Position numbers and translations under genes: made by a program. Below are positions 23,449 to 35,729 of a stretch of DNA of 64,000 nt, piece by piece (positions within the stretch are counted from its first letter, which is position 1; the number at the start of each line of letters is the position of its first letter). The notes below the pieces were generated by a model, which made no database searches, had not been told where the DNA came from, and saw only the letters and a list, made by a program, of their open reading frames with translations. This DNA comes from Erigeron canadensis (taxonomy: Eukaryota; Streptophyta; Magnoliopsida; Asterales; Asteraceae), in NCBI RefSeq assembly GCF_010389155.1, contig NC_057761.1:46424213-46488212 (forward strand), in the 5' to 3' direction.

Positions 23449-24176
23449 TGTCCTTCACTAGTTTGACCTAAGATCCTATTGGGTTATATAACTATTTATC
23501 AAATCAAATCACAAAGCACGCAGCGGAATAAAATCTATGTAGTTAATTAATTAACCAAGAAAGAAAACGTGTACCTTAAATTAAAGAGAATAAAGTAAGA
23601 AACTTTATAATAAGGTTTAAAATAAAACCTCTCTACGATCGCACACACAACGTTAGAATGTATGCGTGCTAGCACTTGATTACGAACCGAACAACCTTTG
23701 TTAATACCCCTTAATATCAAACGAACCAAAACCCGAAATCCTTTGTTCTTGGTGTTTTCGGCCGAAGCCAAGAGAGAGGAGAAAAAGAGAGATTTTTAGG
23801 GTTTTAGAAAACCTTATGAATTGTATATGTAAAACAATTAACTTAGGCCTCTATTTATAGGATTAGTTTTACTTAATGACCAAGTTTAGGGTTTGTGAAA
23901 CCCCCTCCTTCTCCTATTCAGCCGGCCCCCGCTAGAACATTCTAGAGGGTTTTCTAATTGTTTTCTACAATTCTCTCCTTCGTTAAGTCCGTTAATTAAG
24001 TACCATTAACTATTAACCTTTTAACAGACAATCGTTAGTTTTTCGTGATCTAATTAATTAATAAATTACATTTAATATATTAATTAGTTATAGTTATATT
24101 CGTGCTGAGACGTGTGACCCCGTAGGCTTAAATACTTTTCGGACATACGTTCATTTTACGTGATCATATTTTAACA
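23449..24176 (-). mobile_element. 3' LTR of the Ty1/Copia element
   Basis: On the minus strand the LTR begins TGTTAAAATATGATCACG at 24176, directly after CTCAAGTGAGAGC, which resembles the purine-rich priming site of Copia elements (CAAGTGGGAGA type). A TATA box, CCTATAAATAGAGG, lies at about 23848-23861 and fits transcription leftward. The 3' boundary near 23449 is approximate because no matching 5' LTR is present. Confidence 0.6.
23848..23861 (-). promoter_or_regulatory. LTR core promoter TATA box
   Basis: The minus strand reads CCTATAAATAGAGG. Its place within the LTR, upstream of a long transcribed leader-like region, fits a Copia U3/R promoter. Confidence 0.5.
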
Positions 24177-25790
24177 GCTCTCACTTGAGCTCGTAATGAA
24201 TGAAGGTAAAAACATTGGTTAGCGTCTAGCAACACGCCAATGCTCCTGAAAAAATTTAAGTATAGTTTCTTAAAGTATATTTAAATGGTTGGGGCATTTA
24301 TTATCCCTTTGTTCAGATACCTTGTTAAATATGAATATGGATCAAGGTCATTTCATAATTTAACGATTATGTTTCTCATTCAATAACTAATTAATGATTA
24401 CCAAATATAATCGAGAACCATCTGGGTTTATTTGGGCACGGCCATGCAAACATCTTAATCAGTCCTAATGAGGGCGCCAATGGTATCATACTTCAACTTT
24501 TAAGTTGAAGGAACAAATCCTGTATTGACTACACGTGTCGGTCATCATACTTCACTAAACTTTCTGAAAATAGCCCTTTATGTACTCCCTTATTCAGGAG
24601 AGTTAGAACTATATCTAGTAAGTGCGATTCATACATGCTGACCTACTTGTATCTCAAGTCAAAGGATTAATAAAGTAACCATTTACGGATTTCACTTAAT
24701 GACGTCGATCCATAAAGTGATAATTCGTTAGTGGGGTAGTCCGATATGCATCAATTATGGATATCATGTGAGTTTGGTGGGACCATCCATTATATATTCT
24801 AAGAATATAACCAATCACTCCGATTTATCTTAATTTAATTATATTCCCATATAATTAATCGACAATGGACAATTTAGAATATTCAATAAAATATTTAATA
24901 TAAAATATTCAAGGATTAAACATGCAAATATAGGACACAATTTAATATTAAATAAAATCAAACATATCAAGTACTTTATTTCATTATGGAAAATATAAAT
25001 TGTTTAATATCCCTTATCCAAATACCGAAACAATAGATTTACATGAAATAACTAGCTAATTTAAGTCCTATGCCCTCGGCATGCCTTTCAAGCTTGGGCC
25101 TAGACAAAGCTTTTGTGAAAGGATCAGCTAAGTTAAAATATATGTGAACTTTGAGTAAATTGATCTCCCCTAGTTCGATCTACTCACGAACATAGTGATA
25201 TCATCAAGCATAATGTCTGGCACCTTTCTGAACTCCTGGTTCGTTGGCAATGATTAATGCACCAGTGTTATCACAGTACAATAGTCTCTAGAGCATAATC
25301 CCAAAACAAAAATGGGAGAGTCGTAAGGGTCATCATAGATCTCACCATGTCTAGCAAGGTTCGATTTCTTCTTTCAGACACTCCATTATGTTGAGGAGTG
25401 TATGGAGGAGTAAGCTGTTGGACAATTCCACACGCTTTCAGTTAATCCTTAAACTCTTGGCTTAAGTATTCACCACCTTGATCTGAACGAAGAATCTTGA
25501 TGATTTTGCCGAGTTGTCATTTTTAAACTCTTTGAAAGTTTCGAACACTTCATGTTTATGTTTAAGCAAGTAAACATAACCATAACGACTGAAATCATCC
25601 GTAAAAGTTATGAAGTAGCTAGCTCCTTTCCTTGACACATGTCTAAATCGGCTACATACATCCGAATGTATTAGTCGAAGTAGTTCCTTAGTCTTTTCCG
25701 ATTTTATGCGGAAAAGGTATTCTTGTCATCTTGCCGAAAACACAAGACATGCATTTGCCGAAGTAGTTCCTTAGTTATTCATGTCAAGGC
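24177..25790 (-). pseudogene. Deleted Ty1/Copia pol remnant
   Basis: Reading the minus strand from 25790 down, pieces of the integrase region appear in changing frames: CMSCVFGKMTRIPFP (GAG-pre-integrase type), TDDFSRYGYVYLLKHKHEVF (integrase core), LRSDQGGEYLSQEF (third catalytic carboxylate context) and YTPQHNGVSERRNRTLLDM. Near 25280 the sequence passes directly into the RNase H end (CDNTGALIIANEP, then NLADPFTKAL near 25120-25060), so the reverse transcriptase has been deleted. Frameshifts and stops are numerous. About 900 bp of non-coding sequence follow before the LTR. The 5' LTR and gag are missing. Confidence 0.8.
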
Positions 25791-26177
25791 TTTTTTTTAA
25801 ATAAAGAAATTTAGATATGTATGTTACAATAATATTGTGGATGAAGAACAAAATTGATGATTGATAGAAAGAAAAGAGGAAAAGGAAAAAAAGGTGTTAG
25901 AAATCCAGAAAAAGCAATCAAGAGTTGAAACATTGATAAGTGATGATTATCGAACTGAACTAGAATCAAATTAACAGAAAACCACATGAGCTATATTTAA
26001 CAAAGTTGAAATTGACATCATATGATTTAGCAATCAATATTTATATTTGAATATCTGAATTTCTTTTTAGTATAATTTTACATTTAGCATATAAGTATAT
26101 TTTTTTTGTTCCATATACTAATTCTTTTATTGTTGATGATGTAAAACACGTGTATTTGACACGGGTCTAAAATCTGG
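25791..26177. other. AT-rich intergenic DNA, no gene
   Basis: No coding region, RNA gene or element boundary recognised. Confidence 0.5.
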
Positions 26178-26447
26178 TTTATACTATATTATAAAAAAAT
26201 AACGCTTTTGTTATATTTTAAGTTTAAACTTTCAATAATTAAGTCTCAACAATTCATCAAACTATATTATATCAATAACCTTAACTACTACCCACCGCCA
26301 CCAACAATTGTCCACCACCGTCACCACTGTCACCGCATCTGCCGCCACCATTAGGTGCCACCACCCACCTGTTACAGTCATTACATCGCCGCCACCTCCA
26401 CCACCTCTACCGCCATTACACTGTCGCATTGCGCGGTACCGTTCTAT
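26178..26447 (+). mobile_element. Helitron-like element, short copy
   Basis: The start TATACTATATTATAAAAAAA and the end CGCATTGCGCGGTACCGTTC, followed by CTAT, match the layout of the other short Helitrons here. A proline/CCACC-rich tract inside gives long but meaningless open frames on both strands (for example the 128-residue glycine/tryptophan-rich antisense frame). Confidence 0.45.
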
Positions 26448-26883
26448 GATAATTAAACAATCAAGTAGGATTTTCCAATCGGTAAAACCATCCAAGTAGC
26501 TTTTACACTCTTTTTTATGGACCATCTCTGCTTTTTTCCTTCTTGTACTTAGGGTGGACGGAGTGCCACCGACACCCATTAGGTACCGGTGCGGTACACC
26601 GCCCCGTGGTACCGGTACTAGTTGGGCAGTGAGTGGATTGGAGAGCATCTTCCTCGGCTCCCTCTAGATAATTTAAAAAAAAATGTGCGGGTACCATATG
26701 AAACGATTATATGCCTTTGTCTTCTTCCTCTCCTTCTTCTTTTTCTTTCTTCTTCCTTTCTTTCTACCATATTCATTCTGTTCTTTTTTTTTCTCCACCA
26801 CCACAAAACCAATTCTTCAACATTTACACTACATTAATATATAGATATATATATATATACACACAGATAAATACACATAAATC

Positions 26884-28512
26884 ATGAACCTTTTCTTCAA
26901 CAACCCTTTATTTTTTGGATCCGGCTTAACACCCCCAAATTTGCCATCGGACTCAAGTTCTTATGATGAGACAGAAACAATGGCGAATCATGCGATTGAT
27001 CAAGATGTCTGCGATACTGCCTCCTCTTCAAGAAAGTATACAAACAGAGACTATCGTATTAAGTCACACAACCTTTTATTTCGTGATTATTTTGCTGAAG
27101 AACCGAAATTTGATGCAGAGTTTTTTAGAACATGGTTTCGGATGAGTAGACGGTTGTTTGTGAAGATATCTAGAGATGGAATTTTTTTTTGAATATTTCC
27201 AAAGAAGGATCGATGGTCGTGGGAAGATGGGGTTCTCGGCTTTACAGAAATGCACATCCACCATTTGCCAGCTAGGATACAGTACTAATCCTGACAGCTT
27301 AGATGATTATTTAAACATTGCGGAAAGAACGTCACGTGACACCCTTAATGCTTTTTGTGATGGAGTCATTAAGTTATACCAGCATGAATATTTGCGTAGG
27401 CTAATGCGTAATGACGTGCAAATTATATTTGATCATCATGCATCTTATCATGGTTTTCCCGACATGTTAGGTATATATTTACTTATAAATATCGGTTATA
27501 ACTATATAACTTTTTAATCCGGTTATGTGTGTATATATATAGGTTGGATATTGTAAAACGAGTATTAAAGTAAAACAAATAGGACATGATCTTGATCATT
27601 AGATCATGATTAAACTGATGCACGATGATTTTCATGATGCACGGTGATTTTCAATAAAGGAAAACCTATTGTTTTATCTGTTTTACTTTAATACTTGTTT
27701 TATTTTACCTAAAACATATATATATACATATATATATATATTACTGTAGTTAGTAGTTTCGGTTATATATATACATATATGTATATGTATATTTCATCGT
27801 TAATACTTTCGGTTTAATAATGTATATATAGGGAGCCTTGATTGTACACATTGGGCTTGGGAGAATTGTCTGGTGGCTTGGCGTTTCCAATACACGAAAG
27901 GTGACCAAAAGGGGCCGTCAATAATGCTTGAAGCAGTGGCGACACAAGATGCATGGATTTGGCACACATACTTTGGTTTTGCCACGTCAAACAATAAAAT
28001 TAATGTGTTGAATCAATTTCCCTTATTCAATTACTATGAAGACGACACTGCTCCAGTGGTTCCATTCACTGTAATTGAAACTGAATGTAAGTACCCGTAT
28101 TTCCTCGTGGATGGGATCTACCCAAGATATGAGATGTTTTGCGAAAACCATTCTGCATCCAACCGGTGAGAAAAAGATTCGATTTTCTAGGGCACAGGAG
28201 GCTGCAAGGAAAGATGTGGAGCGAGATTTTGATATTATCAAAAAACGTTTCAAAATACTTAAAGAACCGACACGACAAATGGATGAACTCCCCATCCGTA
28301 AGATCATGTATGTGTGTTGTATTCTTCACAACATGATTTTAAAAGACCAGGACCACACATTGTGTCCTGATTATAATTCAGATCCCCTGGTTGCGCCACA
28401 GCCGTCAGATGCTCGACTAGCAGAGATACAGGACTCAAGCGTACACGAAGATCTTCGGATGGTTCTCATTGACCATATTTATCGCACATTTGTCCCGGGC
28501 ATCGATCGCTAG
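26884..28512 (+). pseudogene. PIF/Harbinger transposase, frameshifted
   Basis: Transposase of the plant PIF/Harbinger (HARBI1/ALP1-like, 'plant transposon protein') family, a DDE-type nuclease that cuts and moves the element. Visible pieces in order: FDAEFFRTWFRMSRRLF; LQKCTSTICQLGY; GSLDCTHWAWENC, which holds the first catalytic aspartate; SIMLEAVATQDAWIWH; FLVDGIYPRYEMF, with the second aspartate; ARKDVERDFDIIKKRF, with the glutamate; and [18 protein letters not shown] intron at 27471-27831 joins ML(G) to SLDC and contains MITE family A copy 2. One frameshift lies in the T run at about 27180-27190 and another near 28140. The element is therefore inactive unless read differently. Confidence 0.85.
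27542..27715 (-). mobile_element. MITE family A, copy 2, in the transposase intron
   Basis: The reverse complement matches the element at 3712-3912, sharing GGTAAAATAAAACAAGTATT, ATCACCGTGCATCATGAAAA and ATGATC-rich middle sequence. TA microsatellites flank it. It accounts for about half of the 361-bp transposase intron. Confidence 0.7.
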
Positions 28513-28780
28513 TTTATTTATGTATTGTGTTGTCGTTTCGTTTTAGATTGTAGTTTCGTGTTATATTTTGTTGTGTTAGATTAATATTGTATTAGTTTTA
28601 GTTTATTAAATAAAAGTTTAAGTTATTATTTGAATAAAAACAAATAGAAAAAAAATTAAATATAAAAGGATGGGAAGTGGCGGGAAAATACTCCTTGCAT
28701 TTAGGGAACAGACGAGGAGGAGAAAAAAAAGCAAGGAGGGACGGACCGAGAGGGGTAATGAGACACTCCCCACACCCTTA

Positions 28781-29570
28781 TTGCCTAAAACATATATGTG
28801 GTTACCGATCACAAACGTATTTGATGTGCCGTCATGTTTAGACTTACTTGATACTTAGTTAATGTATTAATGTCACATATAGTTGTATATATATATATAT
28901 ACACATTTTATCATTTTATGTGATCATTGTTAGTTATTGTACAATTACAGTATGACATATAAGGTAAAAGATCATTTTTGAATAATATTAATTTGACATG
29001 AATGGTAACTTAAAAAAGTTAACATTCATCTCATTGATTAAACTATGGTAAGATTCAATCAATATGACAAGCTAGAAGACTATTAGCAACAATTGGATTT
29101 TTAAATCCAACTTTTATGACAAGATAGAACATAGTTTTCTGTCTTAATTAGCATAATGTATCTATACTTAATGACCGCTAGCATTTGCATACATTGCGTA
29201 TACCTAAACTTTTAGCAAACTCTGAATACAACTTCAAAACAGCCCTAATTAGATTGAAACTTAATATAAGCGGAAAGGTGAGTGATGAAAAAATAATAAC
29301 TACTTTAAAATTATAGAGTAATATAGATCGAATTACTATTTAAAGAAAATGCTATCAACCACATACGTATCTATGTGATATAACTTTTTTTCAGATTTAT
29401 TTAGAAAGTACTTGGATCTAAAAAATTTTATCTTCAACAAACCATAATAATAGTATTAAAAAAACTACTAACGGCCAAATAATTAGTTAACTGAAACCGG
29501 TTGATTTAGATAGCACTTAACCAAAAACTTCAATATTGGTTTTATTTTGAGCCATAGTCATTCTAAACCG
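28781..29570. other. AT-rich intergenic DNA, no gene
   Basis: No gene or element boundary recognised. Confidence 0.5.
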
Positions 29571-29579
29571 AATCATATA

Positions 29580-30961
29580 GAGGAGTGCTAGACATACTAA
29601 CAAATTACAAACGGTTTTTATACTAACTTACGTGGAAAAAGAGGTGGACTTTCCATGTCATTTAATTAATTAACCAATTTACATCAACCTAACTCAAATT
29701 AAATTCTTATTAGACAAATAACTGAATTTCCTATTAATCTTCTCTGCCTCCGATCGTATTTCCCTTCCCATAAATAAATCTAACCCAGAATCCCTAAATA
29801 GGCAACAAATCCCAAGATCACCATATACACATTACAAACCTCATATATCTTATTTTCATATTTTCTATATATATATCAAAAAAAAATTAAACCCATCCTT
29901 CCATTGTGAACCCTTGTCTTCTTCTTGGTTCATTATCTCCTCCCGTTGCCGGTAACTTCCACCACCTCAACTTTTAACCATTCTTAAAATTTAACTAGGG
30001 TCTGGGGAGTGGTCTCATTAAGGCGATCCTTATGATAACAATTTGAAATCATGTTTTGCAAACCTTAATTTTAAGACGGGGCATTTCATGATTTTTTTAA
30101 TGTGGCGTGTGGGCTTCATCGCCAAAAAAATATACTTGTAGTTTACTAGTTTTGGGCTATATTGCTCGAGACAATAAGAAAAGTTTATCAATTGACGAGA
30201 TTTGAAACCTTCTGGCGGATGTTGCAATTCAATTGATTATAGATAAGCACACATTATTTGAACCATGACAATATCTGTTTTTTGGTTCAATTGATATAAT
30301 GTTAGAAGAGCTTCAACTTGTTGCGCCATTAATACTATATATGCGACTAGTAGCAAACCATTGCACAACAATTCAAGATTCTTAAAACAAGGTTGCATAA
30401 AACATCAAAACAAGAATGGTCTAGCATGAACCATCGCATGCTTACGACTTACCGGCGATACTTGGCACCCGAACCCGAATTCTAAATGTTTAAGAAAGAC
30501 TTAACAGTTACTCATTATATCATTGCAACGTTATCAAAACTATAGGTTACATTTAAATTGATACACTTATATACAATTTCTTCAATCCATTAATCAAACT
30601 TCTTCAATATAATATAGTATACATGATTGAATCGTCTTAAGACGTGGAAAAACTATCCACGGTACTTATTTGCAACGTTTATCTTCTTTGTGTATATGGT
30701 GATCTTGGGTTTTGTTTGCCTATTTGGGGATTGTGGATTGGATTTGTTTTTGGGAAGAGAAATAGGATCGGAGGCAAATCGAAAGAAGATTAATGATTAA
30801 TAAGAAAGTGTCAGAGTGATACAAGATTTTTCAAGAATTTAACTTGAGTTAGGTTAGTATAAATTGGTAAATTAATTAAATGACATGAAAAGTCCACTTC
30901 TCCCTCCACGTAAGTTAGTATAAAAAACGTTTGTAATTAGTTAGTGTGTCTAACATTTCTC
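29580..30961. mobile_element. Non-autonomous Mutator-like element with long TIRs
   Basis: A perfect 9-bp TSD AATCATATA flanks the 1382-bp element (29571-29579 and 30962-30970). Ends GAGGAGTGCTAGACATAC and, read inward from the right, GAGAAATGTTAGACACAC open terminal inverted repeats of about 240 bp (29580-29830 and 30690-30961). The interior (about 29930-30650) has no recognised gene; a 65-residue minus-strand frame at 30030-30227 matches nothing I know, but Mutator elements can carry captured gene pieces. Confidence 0.8.
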
Positions 30962-30970
30962 AATCATATA

Positions 30971-31722
30971 AACCCATAAGTAGAAAAATGTAAACTTATG
31001 GGCCGGTTTCGGTGTAAACACGGAAAGAAAAAACTAGTTATGCAATATTTAAAAAGGAAAATGATTATATGCCTAAATTATAAACCGAAAAAGACACCTA
31101 AAAGTATGATAATACCAATGACAAAATAAAAACAAAAACAAAAAAGAAAAGAAGAACGCATAACACATGTTAGATGATTAAGTGTATAGGTCCATATGTA
31201 GATGTAAAATCTAGGTCAATATATCATCACTCAATTACTAAAATACAAAAACTTTTGCTCTAACTTTTAGACATTTCACAAATTTAAATACAAATTTTTT
31301 TCTTCTCCGTTAAATAAGGACTGATCATGTGAATACATTAAACACTTCTAACCTCGTACGTATAGATTACTACAAGGTCACTACCAGTTACCATCGATGC
31401 TCATAGATGACTCAGACTTCAGACCAGCATAGGTTATATTTACGACATTTAGATGTGTAGTGTGACAATAGAGACATTTTTTGATCCATATAACTAGGTT
31501 AATGATTTTTAAAAAAAAATTTTTTTTCTTCTTCTTTTTTTGTATATCATTGGATTTGAACAATATAAAATAAAAATACAGATCGTTCACCAATTTTTTT
31601 TTTCGTTACTTCTCGCCATCGAATTTATAAAGTTGGGAGGAACGTAATGATTGTTTAATAGTACATTTACTTTTGGATTATAAACATCCTCAAAACCATA
31701 TTCTGTGGTTGGTTATAACTTA
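30971..31722. other. AT-rich intergenic DNA, no gene
   Basis: No gene or clear element seen. Confidence 0.5.
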
Positions 31723-32185
31723 CAAGCAATAGTACCCGCGCAATGCGGCGATGAGATGGTAAATGTGATAGGTCATAGGAGGTGATAAGTCATAGAGTGT
31801 GATAGCCAATTGCCTTAGCCGTACGGCCTCCGTACTCGGATTTAAAAATTCGTCGAAAGTATATCGAATGACATCTCTGATGAAAAAACATGAAATTTTA
31901 AGAACATTCATATAATTTTTATAATTTATCGATATATGGTTTTTAAGATAAAAATTTTTGAATAAATTAGAGGAATAAAATGATTTATGAAGAAGAAAGA
32001 AAAAAATGAGTGGTTGAGATTTGATTAGAGAGAAAAAAATGAGTGGTTGAGATTTAAGGGTATTATAGGTATATTAGGTAGAGATGTTTAAATTAGTGAA
32101 TAAAGAAAAAGGATAATTTAAGTTATTCAAATTATCTTTTAAAATTTTAAAAAAGAGCAAAATACTTTATAAGATACGGAGTAGC
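31723..32185 (-). mobile_element. Helitron-like element, copy 3 (empty site for the MITE)
   Basis: On the minus strand the 3' end is CCGCATTGCGCGGGTAC followed by TATTGCTTG and then T. The body matches the Helitron at 4108-4945 but without the 402-bp MITE: CTAATATACCTATAATACCC (about 32061-32080) is uninterrupted. The 5' end is degraded near 32185. Confidence 0.6.
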
Positions 32186-32454
32186 ATAAATAAGTGTTTA
32201 CCTACTCAACAAGTCAAAAAAGTCCTCAAATTATTCACGAATTTAAAGTTGAGTACTTAACTACTTATACTGGAAAAAAAAAGATATATTCTCAAAAAAA
32301 TTAGCATAATAATTGTTCTAACAATTAGATCATAATAGTTGACAAGATCAAATAATGAAATTCAATGAGAAAATAAGTGTATTACGGTTAATTTTATAAA
32401 GATATATCATTCATTGAGAAATTATATACACACATTTAGATTCATGACACATAA

Positions 32455-32730
32455 GACAGAGTACATCTTTTTGCCGTTTATATGCCCCTGCAATGTAGTG
32501 ACGATGTTGGTAATTAATGGCGCAAGGTGGTGGTAGTGGCGACAGATGGTGGCGGCAATAGTGGTGAATGTAAAGTAATTGTTGTTAAAGGAGGCGTGTA
32601 GTTATCTTAAGGATTTGAGGATTTATGTTGTAAATTATTTCATTAAGAGTATTGTAAATATATCTGATAGAGATGTTTTAAATTAATGAATAAAGGATAA
32701 GAGTATCTTATTAAAAGATATTAAAAAATG
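32455..32730 (-). mobile_element. Possible Helitron-like remnant
   Basis: The minus strand has a CCACCACC/GCCGCC-rich region followed by CGTCACTACATTGCAGGGGC, similar in layout to the other short Helitrons. The ends are not clear. Confidence 0.3.
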
Positions 32731-32802
32731 AGTTGCTCTATAGATATAGTTATATTTCATCCAAAAAGATATATTTGTCTATATATATATATATATATAT
32801 AT

Positions 32803-32993
32803 GGGGGATGGGAATATAAGGCTGTTAGGTAGTTAAATTTAGGTGTGGAACACTCACATATTGTTTTTTTAATCCATAAAAATCAGAGGGGCCATGTGAT
32901 TTAATTAAAATTCAACAAATATTAAAAAATTAGTATGTGAGGGGTTTCACACCTAAGCTTAGATGCCGGACAGCCTTATATTCACTTTTCCCT
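32803..32993 (+). mobile_element. MITE family B, copy 3
   Basis: Ends GGGGATGGGAATATAAGGCT and, read inward from the right, GGGAAAAGTGAATATAAGGC are inverted repeats. Internal CACACCTAAGCTTAGATG matches copies at 10029 and 54061. It sits between TA runs. Confidence 0.75.
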
Positions 32994-34222
32994 GTATATA
33001 TATAATTCTTTGAATGTGGCCTACCAAAAGCAACCCTGGAAATTTGACTAAGCGGGTATATAAATCCACGGGGAAAGCCTCGTCAGAGTTCAAAATAAAC
33101 AGAGAAGTTAATTTAAGAGGAGGAGCAAAAAAGTGGTTGTACTTCAAGCAACATAAAAGGAGCCAAGCGTCGTCTAAATTACTTGTTAGAAGTAAGGTAC
33201 GTTATAAAGAGCCTTGATTAATTGATTACTCAGTTGAAGATAATCTATACTATGTCACAAATTATTGAAAATCTCAAAAAGCTATGATTAAACATTTCAT
33301 AAATTACGTTTGAACATCTGGGAATGTTATTAATAAACATTGACAAGAAGCTAATTAATGAAGAAAACAAGTTCAATGGTGGGGGATCAAGTAGGAAACA
33401 GGGTTGTTTTTCCAATGATCACAAATTAGTTTACAAAGTTTATGCTGTTAATCCAATTTAAAGATAAAACTATGACTTCATAATCATTTAATACCAGTAA
33501 GCATGAGTGGCTACTGCGTTAAGCCATAAAACCCAGAAATAGTAGCAAAATGTGTGGCGAGTAGGGTCCTTGAATCATGTTTCATTTGTATGGATCATAC
33601 TTTTTCGGGCCGAGCAGTGATGATGATGAGCCCAATAAAATAATTAATTAGGCTACGTACTGATTTTGTTGTCATATACGAGGGTTTATTCCTCCTAAAC
33701 AAAACATTGTTTAGTTTGTCACCAATTAAAAGAATCAGGCAAAATGGCTGAAAATTTTACTATTAGCGATAGAGATCAAAAGGTTTGTTAAATTAGTGGT
33801 TTTCGAGTGAGTTTTCGATAAGCTTTCAAACTTTGAGATCATGCTTTTAATAGTTGTTAGAAAGAATGTAAGGAATGGAAAGCTAACAAAGTTCATTTAT
33901 ATTATGTTTCAAATAAATGTTTAGGCCGAGTAATTAAAGTGCGTAGCCATAATTAGCTACGCCAAAGTTTTGAAATCTTGCTGCCTATTATACACATGTA
34001 CCCGACGTTTTTATAATTATAGGGTCGGTCTATATGATACGGCTTGAAAATGTATATATAAAATTTTTGGAAAACATTTTATGTTACTCTTATGTTTAAA
34101 TTATATGTTTGTTTTTTTTTTTATGGAAATCGAAACTTTGAGTTATATTATATTATTCGAAAGTGAGACTCCAATCCAGATGCATCTTTTCAAAATAAAA
34201 AACCAATAAAAAGATTACCTTA
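32994..34222. other. Intergenic DNA, no gene recognised
   Basis: The 67-residue plus-strand frame at 33014-33217 is hydrophilic and has somewhat higher GC than its surroundings, but there is no recognisable domain, no splice context and an opposing frame of equal length. The rest is AT-rich. Confidence 0.4.
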
Positions 34223-34473
34223 TCTATACTATCTTATAATAATTATCACTTTCCCTCTCATAAAAGTGTTAGATGCAAAATTACCACTTTACCCTTGATT
34301 AATTAATTTACATCATCAATCCCTTATCTTTTAAAATATCTCCACTATATCTTTACATCAATTACTTACACCCACCACCAACAATAGTTCGTCACCACCA
34401 CGACCGCCGTCACCACCACCACCAGTCGTCGTTATGATCAAACCGCCGCCGCATCGCGCGGGTACAATGCTAG
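34223..34473 (+). mobile_element. Short non-autonomous Helitron
   Basis: The 251-bp element starts TCTATACTATCTTATAATAA after an A and ends CCGCCGCATCGCGCGGGTAC, then AATGCTAG, then T. The terminal CTAG (CTRR), the GC-rich near-hairpin just before it and the A/T insertion point all fit a Helitron. It is the cleanest copy of the short family in this window. Confidence 0.65.
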
Positions 34474-35729
34474 TGTATATATATATATATGAGAGAGAAT
34501 TAAATCACTTTTAAATCTTAACAATAAATTTTGATTTAATGGGCAAAGTGTTTTCAACTTTACCCCTCAAGTTAAAAAAAAAATTGATGGGATCCCTTCC
34601 CCTCCAAGACAAATATGAAGTCAAAGACCAATAAAAAGCTTATCTTATAAATTACATGTGTATTGTGATGGAAAAGAATAAATCCTTCTAAAAATTAATT
34701 TAAAAATCCTCCTAAAATTATTTAAATTTGTCACTTGTCTTCGTCTAATATTTAATTTTTTTAAAAAATCTCTTATTAATTCATTCATAAATATAAAAAG
34801 GAAAATGATTGATATGTCTAAAAGATCTAATATCTTGAATGTTTGATATATGTATTGTGAGTTTTTTTCCTCTTAACCTTTATTATTCATCATATTATGT
34901 GTCATTATCTTATTATTAAGTTTTTTTTTAAACATATTAAGTAGGCCTATTAATCATTATCCATATAAAAAACGAGACCGGAAACAAATGAATCTTTATA
35001 AAATCAAAAACTCAAATAAAAAACTTATCTTGTAAGCCGTACTAATCTATAGAGTCGAAACAAAAATTATTCTAGAGATTCTAATGTTATGAACAGTAAT
35101 AAAAAATAAAAAATAAAGTTAAAAAAACTAATCCTAGACTCGTCCATTTAAAAGTGGGAATTTTTCTTTAAAGGTACAAATATGCCCTTTTAATTAGCAT
35201 TAACTTCAATTATACTTGCACATCCGAACTCTTCTGACAAAATAAAAAAATGATCGACGAATAAATCATGTACAAAGAAATGAAATTTACATCGTATGCA
35301 CTAATTAGTATGAACTATAATTTTTTGTAACTTATTTATGTGAACGATTTGTACGTGTTTATTAATATGATGAATAGATGGAAAAAAATTTACGTTTTTT
35401 CTAGCAAATTAAAATAACATGTATACAAATGGCAAATTTGTTGAAGTGTCATAATACAATCTCGAAAATACAAACACTAACGGAGCTTGGTCATATATCA
35501 TAAATGCGTGGCCAGTGACGTATTGAAATACATCGATTGTGTATTGTACCATGTATAAATCACAATAACAAGTATTTCTAATTAAGAAACGTGCATCACT
35601 TTATACTATTATAATCATAAACATCGGATAAAAATAAAACTTTCATGCCATATGCCAAATATTTTAACTTGTATAATTCGATCTATTGTGTAGGTATTTG
35701 TTAAAGAAGAAGAAAGTTAAAAGAAATTA
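34474..35729. other. AT-rich region upstream of ACX copy A
   Basis: No coding region is seen. The promoter of copy A should lie at its right end, but no single convincing TATA box stands out in this AT-rich DNA. Confidence 0.45.

Larger units (their letters stand above)
26552..28777 (+). mobile_element. PIF/Harbinger DNA transposon
   Basis: The 2226-bp element is flanked by TTA on both sides (26549-26551 and 28778-28780), the 3-bp TSD of the superfamily. Its ends are imperfect inverted repeats: GGGTGGACGGAGTGCC and, read inward from the right, GGGTGTGGGGAGTGTC. It contains one transposase gene (26884-28512) with frameshifts. The second, Myb-like gene of autonomous PIF elements is not present, so the copy is unlikely to be self-sufficient. 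Confidence 0.8.

Noticed and set aside
26262..26648. 128-codon glycine/tryptophan-rich minus-strand frame
   Set aside because: Antisense translation of the CCACC-rich Helitron and the start of the Harbinger element.
33014..33217. 67-codon basic, hydrophilic open frame
   Set aside because: No recognised motif, an equally long frame on the other strand, and no splice or promoter context.
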